Shown: one piece after another, positions 24,850-33,236 of the stretch
Layout: every line of letters starts with the position of its first letter
Numbering within the stretch: the stretch's first letter is position 1
Source: Amycolatopsis sp. NBC_01480
Lineage (GTDB): Bacteria; Actinomycetota; Actinomycetes; Mycobacteriales; Pseudonocardiaceae
Reading direction: 5' to 3'
DNA: 64,000 bases
NCBI RefSeq assembly: GCF_036227205.1
Contig: NZ_CP109442.1
Coordinates: 1,488,001 to 1,552,000 of the forward strand
The notes under the pieces: model-generated
Database searches by the model: none
Told to the model about the DNA's origin: nothing
What the model saw: the letters and a program-made list of their open reading frames with translations, nothing else
Program-made: the position numbers and the translations under genes

Positions 24850-25767
24850 TTACGCCGTGACGGTCAGGCTCTGCTTGAAGAAGTCGGCCAGCTTCGCGAC
24901 CGCGGGCATGACGTACTCGTCCTTGTCATAGAGGTCGTTGTGCACGGCGCCTTCGATCCAGTGCAGCTCCTTCGGGCCGGTCGCCTTCTGGAACGCTTCG
25001 ACGCTCATCCAGGAGGTCACCGCGTCGCGTCCGACGATCATGAGCAGTGGGCGCGGGGCGATCAGCTCCACTGCGTGGAAGGCGTCGAAGGTGGCGATCC
25101 GGTCGACGCTGGTCCAAGCCAGCGCCTTGGCCGAACGGGGGTGCCCGGCGCGCGGAGTGCAGTAGTACTCCCAACCTTCGTAGACGTGCGGACCGGCCGC
25201 GCGGGCCTGTTCCTCGGTGTCGGGGAAGAGCTTGAACATCCGGACGTCCTCGCCGCCGGCTTCGGCAGTGCGGGCGGCCGCGGCCGCGCCGAGCATGCTC
25301 TGGAAGACGGCCGGGTCCTGGGCACCGTCGGCGCCCAAGCGGAACTGGCGGGCGATGTCGACGGCGCTGACCGTGCCGAGGGCCCTGACGCGGTGGTCGG
25401 TCGCGGCAGCGGCCAGGCCGTACCCGCCGGACGCGCAGATGCCCAGGATCCCGATGCGCTCGGCGTCGACCTCGTCACGGGTGGTCAGGTACGAGACTGC
25501 GGCCTTGAGGTCCTCGATCCGGTGCGCCGGGTCCTCCAGGCCGCGCGGCTCACCCTCGCTCTCGCCCTGGTACGCGGCGTCGAAGGCGAGCGTGACAAAG
25601 CCCTGTGCGGCGAGCCGCTCGGCGTACAGGCCGGCAGCCTGCTCCTTGACGCCGCTGCCCGGGTGGCCGACGACCAGGGCCGGGCCGGGGGCGGCCTCAC
25701 CGTCCGGGAGGTACAGGTGGCCGGCGAGATTCAGCCCGGCGCTGGGGAAAGTGACGGAATTCCTCAT
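24850..25767 (-). CDS. alpha/beta hydrolase (dienelactone hydrolase / YcjY-like)
   Basis: A 305-residue alpha/beta-hydrolase. The oxyanion region is VVGHPGSGVKEQ and AFDAAYQGESEGEPRG. The nucleophile elbow is ILGICASGGYGLAAA, where Cys occupies the position expected for the nucleophile in dienelactone-hydrolase-like enzymes (GxCxxGG). Asp is in MIVGRDAVTSW and His in EGAVHNDLYDK. Cytoplasmic. Divergent from an XRE-type regulator at 25918 across 150 bp. Substrate unknown. Confidence 0.85.
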   Translation of the reverse strand: MRNSVTFPSAGLNLAGHLYLPDGEAAPGPALVVGHPGSGVKEQAAGLYAERLAAQGFVTLAFDAAYQGESEGEPRGLEDPAHRIEDLKAAVSYLTTRDEVDAERIGILGICASGGYGLAAAATDHRVRALGTVSAVDIARQFRLGADGAQDPAVFQSMLGAAAAARTAEAGGEDVRMFKLFPDTEEQARAAGPHVYEGWEYYCTPRAGHPRSAKALAWTSVDRIATFDAFHAVELIAPRPLLMIVGRDAVTSWMSVEAFQKATGPKELHWIEGAVHNDLYDKDEYVMPAVAKLADFFKQSLTVTA

Positions 25768-25917
25768 GGGTGACGCTCCCTTTCACTGGGACTCGGGCTC
25801 ACGGGGTGCGGCCCGCTTCCCCAAGATCGCCCCGCCCGGCCCGCCGTCACCAGGGAGGGATTTGCCTATGGAGTCCAGTACCAGGCGCGCGGCCCGGATC
25901 GCGCTCACACTGGGGCC

Positions 25918-26787
25918 ATGGTTTCCGATGAGCTGGGCGATTTCCTGCGCGCCCGCCGCGCCGCGCTCGACCCGCGGACGGCGGGCCTGCCCGACGACGG
26001 CCGCCAGCGCCGTGTCCCGGGCCTGCGCCGGGAGGAGCTGGCCCAGCTCGCGCACGTGAGCGTCGACTACATCGTCCGGCTGGAGCAGGGCCGCACCCGC
26101 AGCGTCTCCCGCCCGGTCCTCGACGCGCTCGCCGACGCGTTGCGGCTCGCCCCGGACGAGCGGGACTACCTGTTCACCGTCGCCGACGTCGTCCATCCGC
26201 CCCGGACGGCCGCCCGACCCGGTGTCGCCGCCCACCTGCGGCAACTGCTGGACACCATGCACGACGTGCCCGCCATCGTGCTGCACCGGGGCATGGACGT
26301 GCTGGCCTGGAACCGCGGCGCCGTCGCCCTGCTCACCGATTTCGGCAAGCTGCCCCCGGCCGAGCGCAACCTGATCCGGCTCACCTTCCTCGACCCGGGC
26401 TTCCGCGCGCTCTACGCGGACTGGCCCCGCGCCGCCCGCGAATGCGTCGCCGCCCTGCGGATGGAGGCCGGCCGGAACCCGCACGACCGCGCGCTGAGCG
26501 ACCTGGTCGGCGAGCTGAGCGTGCACGACGCCGACTTCCGCGCCTGGTGGGCCGGGCACCAGGTCCGCGGGCCGCGGCAGCTCACCAAGACCTACCACCA
26601 CCCCGTCGTCGGCTCGCTCACCCTCGACGTCCAGCAGTTCACTGTGGACACTCATCCGGACCAGCTGCTCGTCGCCTACACCGCGGAACCCGATTCCCCG
26701 GCGCACGAAGCACTGCGGTTCCTGCTGCAGTGGTCGGCACCCGAGCAGCACGCTCCTGTGGTGCCGAGCGAACGCGCGCCCGAATGA
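25918..26787 (+). CDS. XRE family regulator with MmyB-like ligand domain
   Basis: A 289-residue regulator. The N-terminal XRE HTH (about 8-75) reads ELGDFLRARRAALDPRTAGL, RVPGLRREELAQLAHVSVDY and RLEQGRTRSVS. The C-terminal domain (about 105-270) is the MmyB-like PAS-fold ligand-binding domain (VLAWNRGAVALLTDF, LTKTYHHPVVGSLTL). In actinomycetes these regulators commonly sit opposite small oxidoreductases or hydrolases, here the alpha/beta hydrolase. Effector unknown (fatty acids have been proposed for the fold). Confidence 0.9.
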   Translation: MVSDELGDFLRARRAALDPRTAGLPDDGRQRRVPGLRREELAQLAHVSVDYIVRLEQGRTRSVSRPVLDALADALRLAPDERDYLFTVADVVHPPRTAARPGVAAHLRQLLDTMHDVPAIVLHRGMDVLAWNRGAVALLTDFGKLPPAERNLIRLTFLDPGFRALYADWPRAARECVAALRMEAGRNPHDRALSDLVGELSVHDADFRAWWAGHQVRGPRQLTKTYHHPVVGSLTLDVQQFTVDTHPDQLLVAYTAEPDSPAHEALRFLLQWSAPEQHAPVVPSERAPE

Positions 26788-26794
26788 CGTACGG

Positions 26795-27218
26795 CTACTG
26801 CGGAGTCGACAGCTGAACGAACTCCGGGGTCTCACCCAGCCGGACCCGCACCGCCTTGCTCACCGGATCACCGCGCTCGTCGAACGAGATCATGCCGCTC
26901 GCGCCCGGGACGGCGAGGGTGCCGTACAGCCGGTTCTTCGCCTGGAGCACGTCCTGCGCGGTCACCCGGGCGGGCGCGGCCCCCGGGGATCTGGCGGATC
27001 CCCCACACCACGGTGAGCACGGCGTCGTGCGCGAGGATGGCGACGCCGTCGTCCAGCCGCTCCTGCGGGAACAACGCCTGGAAGCAACCCGTGCAGCAGG
27101 GTTCCTGGAAGTTGGCCACCGCGGTTTTGTCGAACGCGTTCGGCTCGCTGGTCCAGGCCTGCGGATGGGCCGGCCCGGGGGCGAACACCGTGACGTTCGA
27201 TCGCTGGCCGCGCCGCAT
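26795..27218 (-). pseudogene. periplasmic substrate-binding protein, C-terminal remnant
   Basis: Two minus-strand frames give the C-terminal third of a type I periplasmic binding protein. The first reads FAPGPAHPQAWTSEPNAFDK and AILAHDAVLTVVWGIRQIPG (frame from 27218). After a frameshift near 26970 it continues RVTAQDVLQAKNRLYGTL and GMISFDERGDPVSKAVRV to a stop at 26795. The last block is the typical end of branched-chain amino acid/ligand binding proteins. The N-terminal two thirds are missing and replaced by repetitive sequence. Non-functional. Confidence 0.6.
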
Positions 27219-27292
27219 CTCCGGGCCCGGCGGGCCGCATCTCCAGGCCCGGCGGGCCGCTCTGCGCCAGGTCGCCGGTCAGCTGCCCAGAC

Positions 27293-27416
27293 CGATCTCC
27301 TCCTCACCGTCCCAACGCGAACTCCTGCTCACCGTCGTCCATGCGAACTCCTCCTCACCGCCCCAGCGCGATCTCCTCCTCTCCGTCCTACATCCGAACT
27401 CCTTGCCGCTGCTCCC
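27293..27416. repeat. tandem 25/26-nt repeats, about 4.5 units
   Basis: Units begin at 27293, 27318, 27344, 27369 and 27395, each starting CGATCTCC or CGAACTCC and continuing CTCACCG-like. Lengths alternate 25, 26, 25, 26. No gene is supported in 27219-27558; the repeats lie at the broken edge of the binding-protein remnant. Confidence 0.65.
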
Positions 27417-27558
27417 TTCGCAGGCGCGCGTCACGATATTGGAGTCCTGCCGCGTGAGCGATGCTCCTTCACCCGTCCCACCAATGCGGCACAACACGTT
27501 GTCGAGGCGGCATCGAAGCGGCGCCGGCACCGTCCGAAGCCCCGAATCAAACCGCCGC

Positions 27559-28074
27559 TCAGTGCCCGGCGAACTCGACCATCTCGCTAGTCAGCACCGT
27601 CACCCCCTCCGCGGAAAGCTCAGCCTCAACAGCTTTCGAGGTCGCAGCAGCAGGCTCACTACCGTCGTAAGTCGCGTGCGCATCGGACACCAGAGTCACC
27701 GGGTGACCGCGACGGAGGGCCGCCAGCGACGTCGCGCGTACGCAGAACTCGCTCTGCATCCCCGCCACCACCAACGGCGCCGAAGGAGGCAGCAGACTCG
27801 CCAATGTGGTGCCGTCGAACGAATCCGGAGTCTCTTTGTCCACAATGTGCTCGCCCTCCTGCGCGTCGTGGATCAGGGCCCAGCCAGGTGAACCGGGCAC
27901 GTCGGGATCGCCGTCTGTGCCGTTGTTGCGCACGTGCACGACGAGGGCACCAGCCGAGCGCGCGCGGGCCAGCACCGCGGCGATCGCCGGCCCCACTGTG
28001 TCGGCAGCGGGCACCGGCTCAGGCGGGCGGAGCATGTTGTTCTGGACGTCGATGAGAAGCAGTACTGGAGTCAT
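27559..28074 (-). CDS. isochorismatase-like cysteine hydrolase
   Basis: A 171-residue cysteine hydrolase. The triad of the nicotinamidase/isochorismatase superfamily is visible: Asp in LLLIDVQNNML (residue about 9), Lys in IVDKETPDSF and Cys in GMQSEFCVRAT. The start is MTPVLLLID at 28074; the longer ORF adds only non-homologous residues. Cytoplasmic; substrate (nicotinamide, isochorismate or another amide) cannot be told. Stands alone upstream of a CoA transferase on the same strand. Confidence 0.9.
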   Translation of the reverse strand: MTPVLLLIDVQNNMLRPPEPVPAADTVGPAIAAVLARARSAGALVVHVRNNGTDGDPDVPGSPGWALIHDAQEGEHIVDKETPDSFDGTTLASLLPPSAPLVVAGMQSEFCVRATSLAALRRGHPVTLVSDAHATYDGSEPAAATSKAVEAELSAEGVTVLTSEMVEFAGH

Positions 28075-28129
28075 ACCGAGAGCATCGCACCCACCACCGA
28101 CAAAAACGGCTCCGCGCCACTGTGGACGT

Positions 28130-29275
28130 TCAGTCCGGCATGACGTCGTAGCCCAGTTCGGCCAGCAGGGCGGCATTGTGTTCGCCCACGTCGGGGATGG
28201 GGTCGAGGCGTGGTTCGCGGCCCGCGACCGTCACCGGCGGCACAAGCGAGCGCAGCGGCCCGGCCGGTGAGCCGACCTCGCCCCAGCGCCCTCGTTCGGT
28301 GAGCTGCGGGTGCTCGGCCAGCTGGGCGATCCCCCGTAACCGCGCGTTGGCGATCGACGCCGCGTCGAGCCGGTCGAGGACCGTGGCCGAGTCGAGTGGG
28401 GCGAACGCCGCCTCGATGACGGCACGCAGCTCTTCGCGGTTCTCAGAGCGGAAGTCGTTGGTGGCAAATGAATCCACCAGCTCCGGCTGCTCCAGAACGT
28501 CCGCGCAGAGCCGCCGCCACTCGCGGTCGTTCTGGACGGCCAGGAAAATCGTCTCGCCGTCGCCGCAGGTGAACGGGCCGTACGGGGCGATGGCCGCGTG
28601 CGAAAGTCCCGTTCGCGCCGGCTGGGTGCCCCCGTACACAGTGTAGTAGAGCGGGAAGCCGACCCATTCGGTGAGTGCGTCGAAGAGGGAGACCTCGAAG
28701 GCCTGGCCGCGGCCGGTGCGCTCGCGTTCGTACAGCGCGGAAAGCACGCCGCTGTAGGCGTACATGCCGCCGGCGATGTCGGCGACCGGAATGCCGGTTT
28801 TCGCGGGCTGGTCCGGGGTGCCGGTCAGCGCGGGGACGCCGGTTTCGCACTGCACCAACAGGTCGTAGGCCTTTTTGTCGCGGTACGGGCCGTCGGTGCC
28901 GTAGCCGGAGATGCCGCAGACGATCAGGCGCGGGTGCTCGGCCAGCAGCCGCCCGGCGCCGAGGCCGAGCCGCTCCGCCGCGCCGGGTGCGAGGTTCTGC
29001 ACGAAGACGTCCGCGCGCGCCAGCAGTTCGTCCAGCACCTGTCGCTGACCGGGTGCTTTCACGTCGAGCGCGAACGACTCTTTGTTGCGGTTGAGCCAAA
29101 CGAAGTGACTCGACAGGCCGTGCACCGTCGCGTCGTAGGACCGTGCGAAATCGCCCGCACCCGGCCGTTCGATCTTGATCACCCGCGCGCCGAGGTCGGC
29201 GAGCTGCCGCGTCGCGAACGGCGCCGCGACGGCCTGTTCCAGCGAAACAACGGTGATTCCGGACAGTGGCAGCAT
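28130..29275 (-). CDS. CaiB/BaiF CoA transferase family III
   Basis: A 381-residue family III CoA transferase. The N-terminus PLSGITVVSLEQAVAAPFAT leads into LGARVIKIERPGAGDFAR, characteristic of the fold. The catalytic Asp is in VADIAGGMYAYSG, and SGYGTDGPYRDKKAYDLLVQ is the usual CoA-site region. Such enzymes move CoA between carboxylic acids. The ATG at 29275 has GAAAGGA upstream. A second, diverged member lies at 59721-60899. Confidence 0.93.
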   Translation of the reverse strand: MLPLSGITVVSLEQAVAAPFATRQLADLGARVIKIERPGAGDFARSYDATVHGLSSHFVWLNRNKESFALDVKAPGQRQVLDELLARADVFVQNLAPGAAERLGLGAGRLLAEHPRLIVCGISGYGTDGPYRDKKAYDLLVQCETGVPALTGTPDQPAKTGIPVADIAGGMYAYSGVLSALYERERTGRGQAFEVSLFDALTEWVGFPLYYTVYGGTQPARTGLSHAAIAPYGPFTCGDGETIFLAVQNDREWRRLCADVLEQPELVDSFATNDFRSENREELRAVIEAAFAPLDSATVLDRLDAASIANARLRGIAQLAEHPQLTERGRWGEVGSPAGPLRSLVPPVTVAGREPRLDPIPDVGEHNAALLAELGYDVMPD

Positions 29276-29528
29276 GCGAAGTCCTTTCCACGAGACCTGC
29301 CGACGAGGGTAGGTGCCCGCGGCCGCCTGGCCACCGGAAGTTCGAGGCCGGGCCCGCAAACCACGGGCCCGGCCGAGCCCGCCGCCCCGACGGTGGGGGA
29401 GGAACCGCGACGGCGGGCTACTCCTCACGTACCCGACCGACGGCGTCCTCAATCGTGTGACGTCACTCCGCTGCTCTGGGCAGCGTTTACCGACCCTTCA
29501 GATTCACTGCGGGCCTGGCGGATCGTGG

Positions 29529-31043
29529 TCAGCGGTCGTCCGGCCGACGGGGATTCTTTCCCGGTTCATCCTCGGGAGGCCGGGTGCCCCGCCCCCACCG
29601 CCGACGCTCCGGCGGCCCGACCAGCCTGCGCCCGCGATCAACGTTGCCCGCCGCCGGTACGCCTGACTGCGGCTCGACGGGCTGGTGGCGCCGGTCGCCC
29701 GCTTCGTGTTCCTGGTCGACCAGGCGGAGACGGGGGTTGCCGGGCCAGTCGTGCTCGCTGTCGCTACCCGGATGACCCTTGCGGACCGGGTTGCTGGTCT
29801 CGTTGCGCGAATCGTCGTTGTGGACGGGGTTACGGGTCTCGTCCACGGAGAGAGGGCGCTGAGCACCGGGCTGGTGGGACGGCATCGAGCTGAAACTCGC
29901 GGCGTCGCGGTTCGTCCTGAGGGACGGTGAGTTGCGGGGTTGTGGCAAGCCGGCGTCGGGCCACGTCGTGGTATCGGGAGTTCGCCGGGTTCGGCCCGGG
30001 CCGGTGTGACGAAGGTCCGGCAGGTAGACCGGCTGGGTCGGCGTGGTGCCGGAGGAGTCGAAGTGTTCCGGCGCAGCGGGTTGGGACGCACGCGGCTGCG
30101 ATGCGCTCGCCTGCGCGGCCGGGCCCGCTGCCGGGTGGGGATAGCTACCCGCGGCAGACGTCGGTGCGATGCCCTGCCGAGCTGGCTGCGGACGTTCCCA
30201 ACCACTGGCCTCTTCCTGACGCGGCTGCGGGCGGCCTGCACCAGTAGCCATCGAGGGACTGTCGCCCCTGGGCGGGTGCTGATGATCCCGACCGGCAGCC
30301 CTCGGCGCGCTCTGCTCGGGTGCGGCGCGGGAATCGTTCGCGCGAGCCGACTCCGGGCCGCGACGCTCTGGGGCCAACGGCGGGCGGTTCGCAGCACGCA
30401 CCGCCGGGTTGCGGTCCTCCAGAGCCGGGGGTGCGGGGCTGTCGGCAGCACGGTGACCATCCGGCGCCGAGGGGACGCGGGTCGCACCATCGGCCGCGTC
30501 GTGGCGGGACGGTGCGGGGGGTGTGGGGCCCGCGTTGTCGGCCGTGCGGTGGTGGTCCAATGGCGGGGTGGGGAGCGGCGCCAAGTAGGGGCGGTTTCGC
30601 GATGGGTCCCGTGGTGGGGTGAGGCGGGTGGTGGGGTTCGGGACTGGGCGTTGACGGGCTGTGGGGTAGCGGGCGAACGGGTCGTCCGTGGTGTCTGGGC
30701 TGGTGCGAGAGCCCGAGCTGGAAGCAGACGGCAAAGGCGAGCGGGAGGCGGCGCGGCGACGTGAGCCTGAGCGACGGGCAGCGCGAGAGGCGGAGCGCGA
30801 GCCAGCGCCAGAGGCAGAGGCAGAGGCAGAGGCGGCAGTGGTGCGCGAGTCAAGATCAGAGCGGGAGGCAGAGGCAGAGCTGGCGCCCGACCCAGAACTG
30901 GAGCTGGGGCCGGAGGCGGCGCGGGAACGCCAGTCGGAGACGGAAGCGGCGGTGGCGCGCGCGGCACGGCGGCGCAGGACGATCAGCACCGCGACCACTA
31001 CGAGCACGACAGCGCCCACGGCCACTGCCCACCAGGCTGTCAT
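29529..31043 (-). CDS. membrane-anchored Pro/Ser/Arg-rich low-complexity protein
   Basis: A 504-residue ORF. It starts MTAWWAVAVGAVVLVVV, a single N-terminal membrane segment ending in a basic stop-transfer (LRRRAARA). The remaining 475 residues are predicted disordered, rich in Pro, Ser, Arg and Ala, with no domain. Topology would place the long tail in the cytoplasm. The start, membrane anchor and GGGAGC purine tract support it as a gene, but all frames in this low-complexity stretch are open, so the exact extent is uncertain. Function unknown. Confidence 0.55.
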   Translation of the reverse strand: MTAWWAVAVGAVVLVVVAVLIVLRRRAARATAASVSDWRSRAASGPSSSSGSGASSASASRSDLDSRTTAASASASASGAGSRSASRAARRSGSRRRAASRSPLPSASSSGSRTSPDTTDDPFARYPTARQRPVPNPTTRLTPPRDPSRNRPYLAPLPTPPLDHHRTADNAGPTPPAPSRHDAADGATRVPSAPDGHRAADSPAPPALEDRNPAVRAANRPPLAPERRGPESARANDSRAAPEQSAPRAAGRDHQHPPRGDSPSMATGAGRPQPRQEEASGWERPQPARQGIAPTSAAGSYPHPAAGPAAQASASQPRASQPAAPEHFDSSGTTPTQPVYLPDLRHTGPGRTRRTPDTTTWPDAGLPQPRNSPSLRTNRDAASFSSMPSHQPGAQRPLSVDETRNPVHNDDSRNETSNPVRKGHPGSDSEHDWPGNPRLRLVDQEHEAGDRRHQPVEPQSGVPAAGNVDRGRRLVGPPERRRWGRGTRPPEDEPGKNPRRPDDR

Positions 31044-31143
31044 CCGCGCGGCTCCCGTCGTTGTGCGGTCGCCGCAAGGATGCCCGGTGCGGGCATGATC
31101 AACCGAAGCACCACACGCGTGAGTGACACCCGGCCGGGGAAGG

Positions 31144-32082
31144 CTATTCGTAGACGACGTAGGCGGGCGTCGGGGTCAGGGCCAGGACTTCGGCGGGGGT
31201 CATCAGGGCTGCGCCGTGACGGGTGTCCTCCTGGAAGAAGAGTTTGAAGCCCGGCTGGACGTGCGGGGGTTTGGTCGCCATCAGCCGCTTCCAGGTGGCC
31301 TTCTTCGCGCCGGCGCTGCCGATTCCGTCGACGATCTTCACCACCGACACCCCCGGGTGCGCGCGCAGGCCTGCTTCGTCACTGACGATCGAGGGCGCGA
31401 CCTGGTGGTAGGCCATGATCTTGTCCGGCAGGTGCCGGGTGCGCGCGAACTCGCCCAGGTACGCGGCGACGCCGTCCAGCTCGGCGCCGGTCGTGCGGCC
31501 GAACTTCTGCCCCGGTATGACGCCGGGCTCCACCGCCCACTCCGGGTCCAGCGCGACGCCGACGTCCGGCTCCGCCAGCCAGTGTTCGTACGCCTGCACC
31601 TCGGGCAGGAAGTCGGCGCGGCCGGGCTGGATGTTGAGCAGCAGTACGCCCTTCAACGCGCGCGCCTCGTCGAGGTACTCGCGCACGGTCTCGTCCGACG
31701 CGCGGCTGCGGAACATTCCGTCGGGACCCGGCGTGCGGTGCGCGGCAGTGGCGATCAGCTCGACGACTGGTGTCACCGGCCGGTACTTGGGGAAAGTCCC
31801 GATCTGGTTCGTCAGTTCCCGGCCGGCTGCGGCCAGGTCGCCCGTCATCTCGCCGAGTGCCTTCGCTCCCGGGGCGCCGCAGAAGCCGACGAGCAGGCTT
31901 GTGGCCAGGGCGTTCGGTGGAGGTGGTGGGAGCGTCTGCCGCGGAGGCGGTGACGGCCGGGGTGACGGCGGCTCTGCTCGCGGCTGGACGTCCTGTGGCG
32001 GCGCGCCGCACGCGCTCGCGGCGAGTCCGGTGAGCACCGTCATGAATACCGCTCGACGGGTGAACTCCCAACCCATTCTCAT
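31144..32082 (-). CDS. lipoprotein of unknown function
   Basis: A 312-residue exported lipoprotein. I start at MRMGWEF (32082) because GGAGG lies 5 nt upstream. The signal peptide has RR (FTRRAVFMTVL), a hydrophobic core and the lipobox LAASAC, followed by a Pro-rich linker (PPPRQTLPPPPP). The globular part (about 50-312) looks like a TIM-barrel glycosidase-like fold: LLLNIQPGRADFLPEVQAYE, GVALDPEWAVEPGVIPGQ and IMAYHQVAP. It may act on cell-wall polysaccharide, but no catalytic assignment is made. Confidence 0.75.
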   Translation of the reverse strand: MRMGWEFTRRAVFMTVLTGLAASACGAPPQDVQPRAEPPSPRPSPPPRQTLPPPPPNALATSLLVGFCGAPGAKALGEMTGDLAAAGRELTNQIGTFPKYRPVTPVVELIATAAHRTPGPDGMFRSRASDETVREYLDEARALKGVLLLNIQPGRADFLPEVQAYEHWLAEPDVGVALDPEWAVEPGVIPGQKFGRTTGAELDGVAAYLGEFARTRHLPDKIMAYHQVAPSIVSDEAGLRAHPGVSVVKIVDGIGSAGAKKATWKRLMATKPPHVQPGFKLFFQEDTRHGAALMTPAEVLALTPTPAYVVYE

Positions 32083-32252
32083 CCGCGCCTCCGATCGAGA
32101 ATTCCTTACCTTCAAAGGGAAGTACCCGAAGATCGATAGATCGAACCCTCCGGCTGATCAGCTGAGGTTCCGGGAAATTGGCTTCAGCAAAGGGAATTAT
32201 CGAATACTTTGCGGTGTAACAGAATCCGGTCCGCCGAGGAAAATGTGGTAGT

Positions 32253-32275
32253 GCTTATATAAGCCCTGTTAGACT
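32253..32275 (+). promoter_or_regulatory. leaderless MarR promoter with palindromic operator
   Basis: GCTTATATAAGC (32253-32264) is a perfect 12-bp palindrome. A TAGACT -10 box (32270-32275) follows and ends 7 nt before the ATG at 32283, as in leaderless actinobacterial promoters. The palindrome falls in the -35/-10 spacer, a classical autorepression site. Confidence 0.6.
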
Positions 32276-32282
32276 CTTGGGC

Positions 32283-32783
32283 ATGGCTGAGGAAGACATC
32301 GCGGACCCGACCGAGCAGAGCGCCTGGCGACCGCTGCGACTGTTGCAGGCCGCGATGGACGACGACATCGCTCGGCTCTACACCGAGCGTGGCATCGACG
32401 GCCTCAAGCCCAGCTACGTGATGGAGCTGCTGCGTCTGCACGCGCGCGGGCCGATGACCATCACGGAGCTGGCCGCGTCCGTCGACCGGACTCACTCCGC
32501 GCTGAGCCAGAAGGTCGCGGCGATGCGGAAGGCCGGCCTGGTCACAACCGCCACCGGCGACGACGCCCGCAGCAAGAAGGTGACCCTGACCCCCAAGGCG
32601 GCGGACACCGTCGACCGGCTGGCCGCCGAGTGGCGCGCGACGGAGGCCGCGCTCGCCGAGCTCGAAGATGAGATCCCGTACGCGCTCAGCAAGGTTGTCG
32701 TTGACCTCGAGAAGGCGTTGCAGCGCAAGAGTTTTCACGATCGCATTGCCGAGAAGCTCGCCGGGGACGACGCCTGGACCTGA
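32283..32783 (+). CDS. MarR family transcriptional regulator
   Basis: A 166-residue MarR-type regulator. The N-terminal helix carries RPLRLLQAAMDDDIARLY. The winged HTH (about 55-110) reads MTITELAASVDRTHSALSQK, VAAMRKAGLVTTATGDDARS and KKVTLTPKAAD. The C-terminal helices form the dimer interface. No ribosome binding site is present; the ATG coincides with the expected transcription start. No target gene adjoins it downstream, where there is only repetitive noncoding DNA, so it may mainly act in trans. Confidence 0.85.
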   Translation: MAEEDIADPTEQSAWRPLRLLQAAMDDDIARLYTERGIDGLKPSYVMELLRLHARGPMTITELAASVDRTHSALSQKVAAMRKAGLVTTATGDDARSKKVTLTPKAADTVDRLAAEWRATEAALAELEDEIPYALSKVVVDLEKALQRKSFHDRIAEKLAGDDAWT

Positions 32784-32791
32784 GCAGAGAT

Positions 32792-33196
32792 CCGAGCGGT
32801 GGCACGAGTAGCGAGCTGAAGGTCGGTCCGCAAGCTGGCCTCGATCATCGGCGCTACACGGCAGCCAAGACGGCGAGGTAAGGAGTCGCCCAGGCTCAGT
32901 GAGAGCGGCGCCCAGGACACCGGCGCGCGCACCGGCCAAACAAGGAGCACAAGGCGGCAGCTCAAACGATAGCCCGGGCGGCGACACGAGTCCGCGACGC
33001 AAGCGTCGGCGCGAGGAGTGGCCGAGACTCAGCCATGACGGTGCACCGCATCAGCCCGCGCTTCGGCCAAGGCAGGAGCACAACCCGCGGACGCAAGCGT
33101 CGATGCGAGGAGTGGCCGAGGCCTGGCAAGAGCCGCGACCCGGGCACCGCGCCGGCCAATGCCGCGGCACAAAGGCCAGCCCGAGCGGTGGCACGA
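32792..33196. repeat. noncoding stretch with dispersed imperfect repeats
   Basis: No gene is supported between 32784 and 33236. A 16-nt block CCGAGCGGTGGCACGA occurs at 32792-32807 and 33181-33196. A 31-nt block with an internal GACGC/GCGTC dyad occurs at 32996-33026 and 33090-33120 (one dinucleotide difference). GGCCAA..AGGAGCACAA-like text recurs at about 32934 and 33064. Confidence 0.6.
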
Positions 33197-33236
33197 ACCG
33201 CAGAACAAGCGGCGACCGAGCGCAGGACCCGCGCGG

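Noticed and set aside
27293..27416. CRISPR array
   Set aside because: Units are contiguous, degenerate and have no unique spacers; no cas genes are present.
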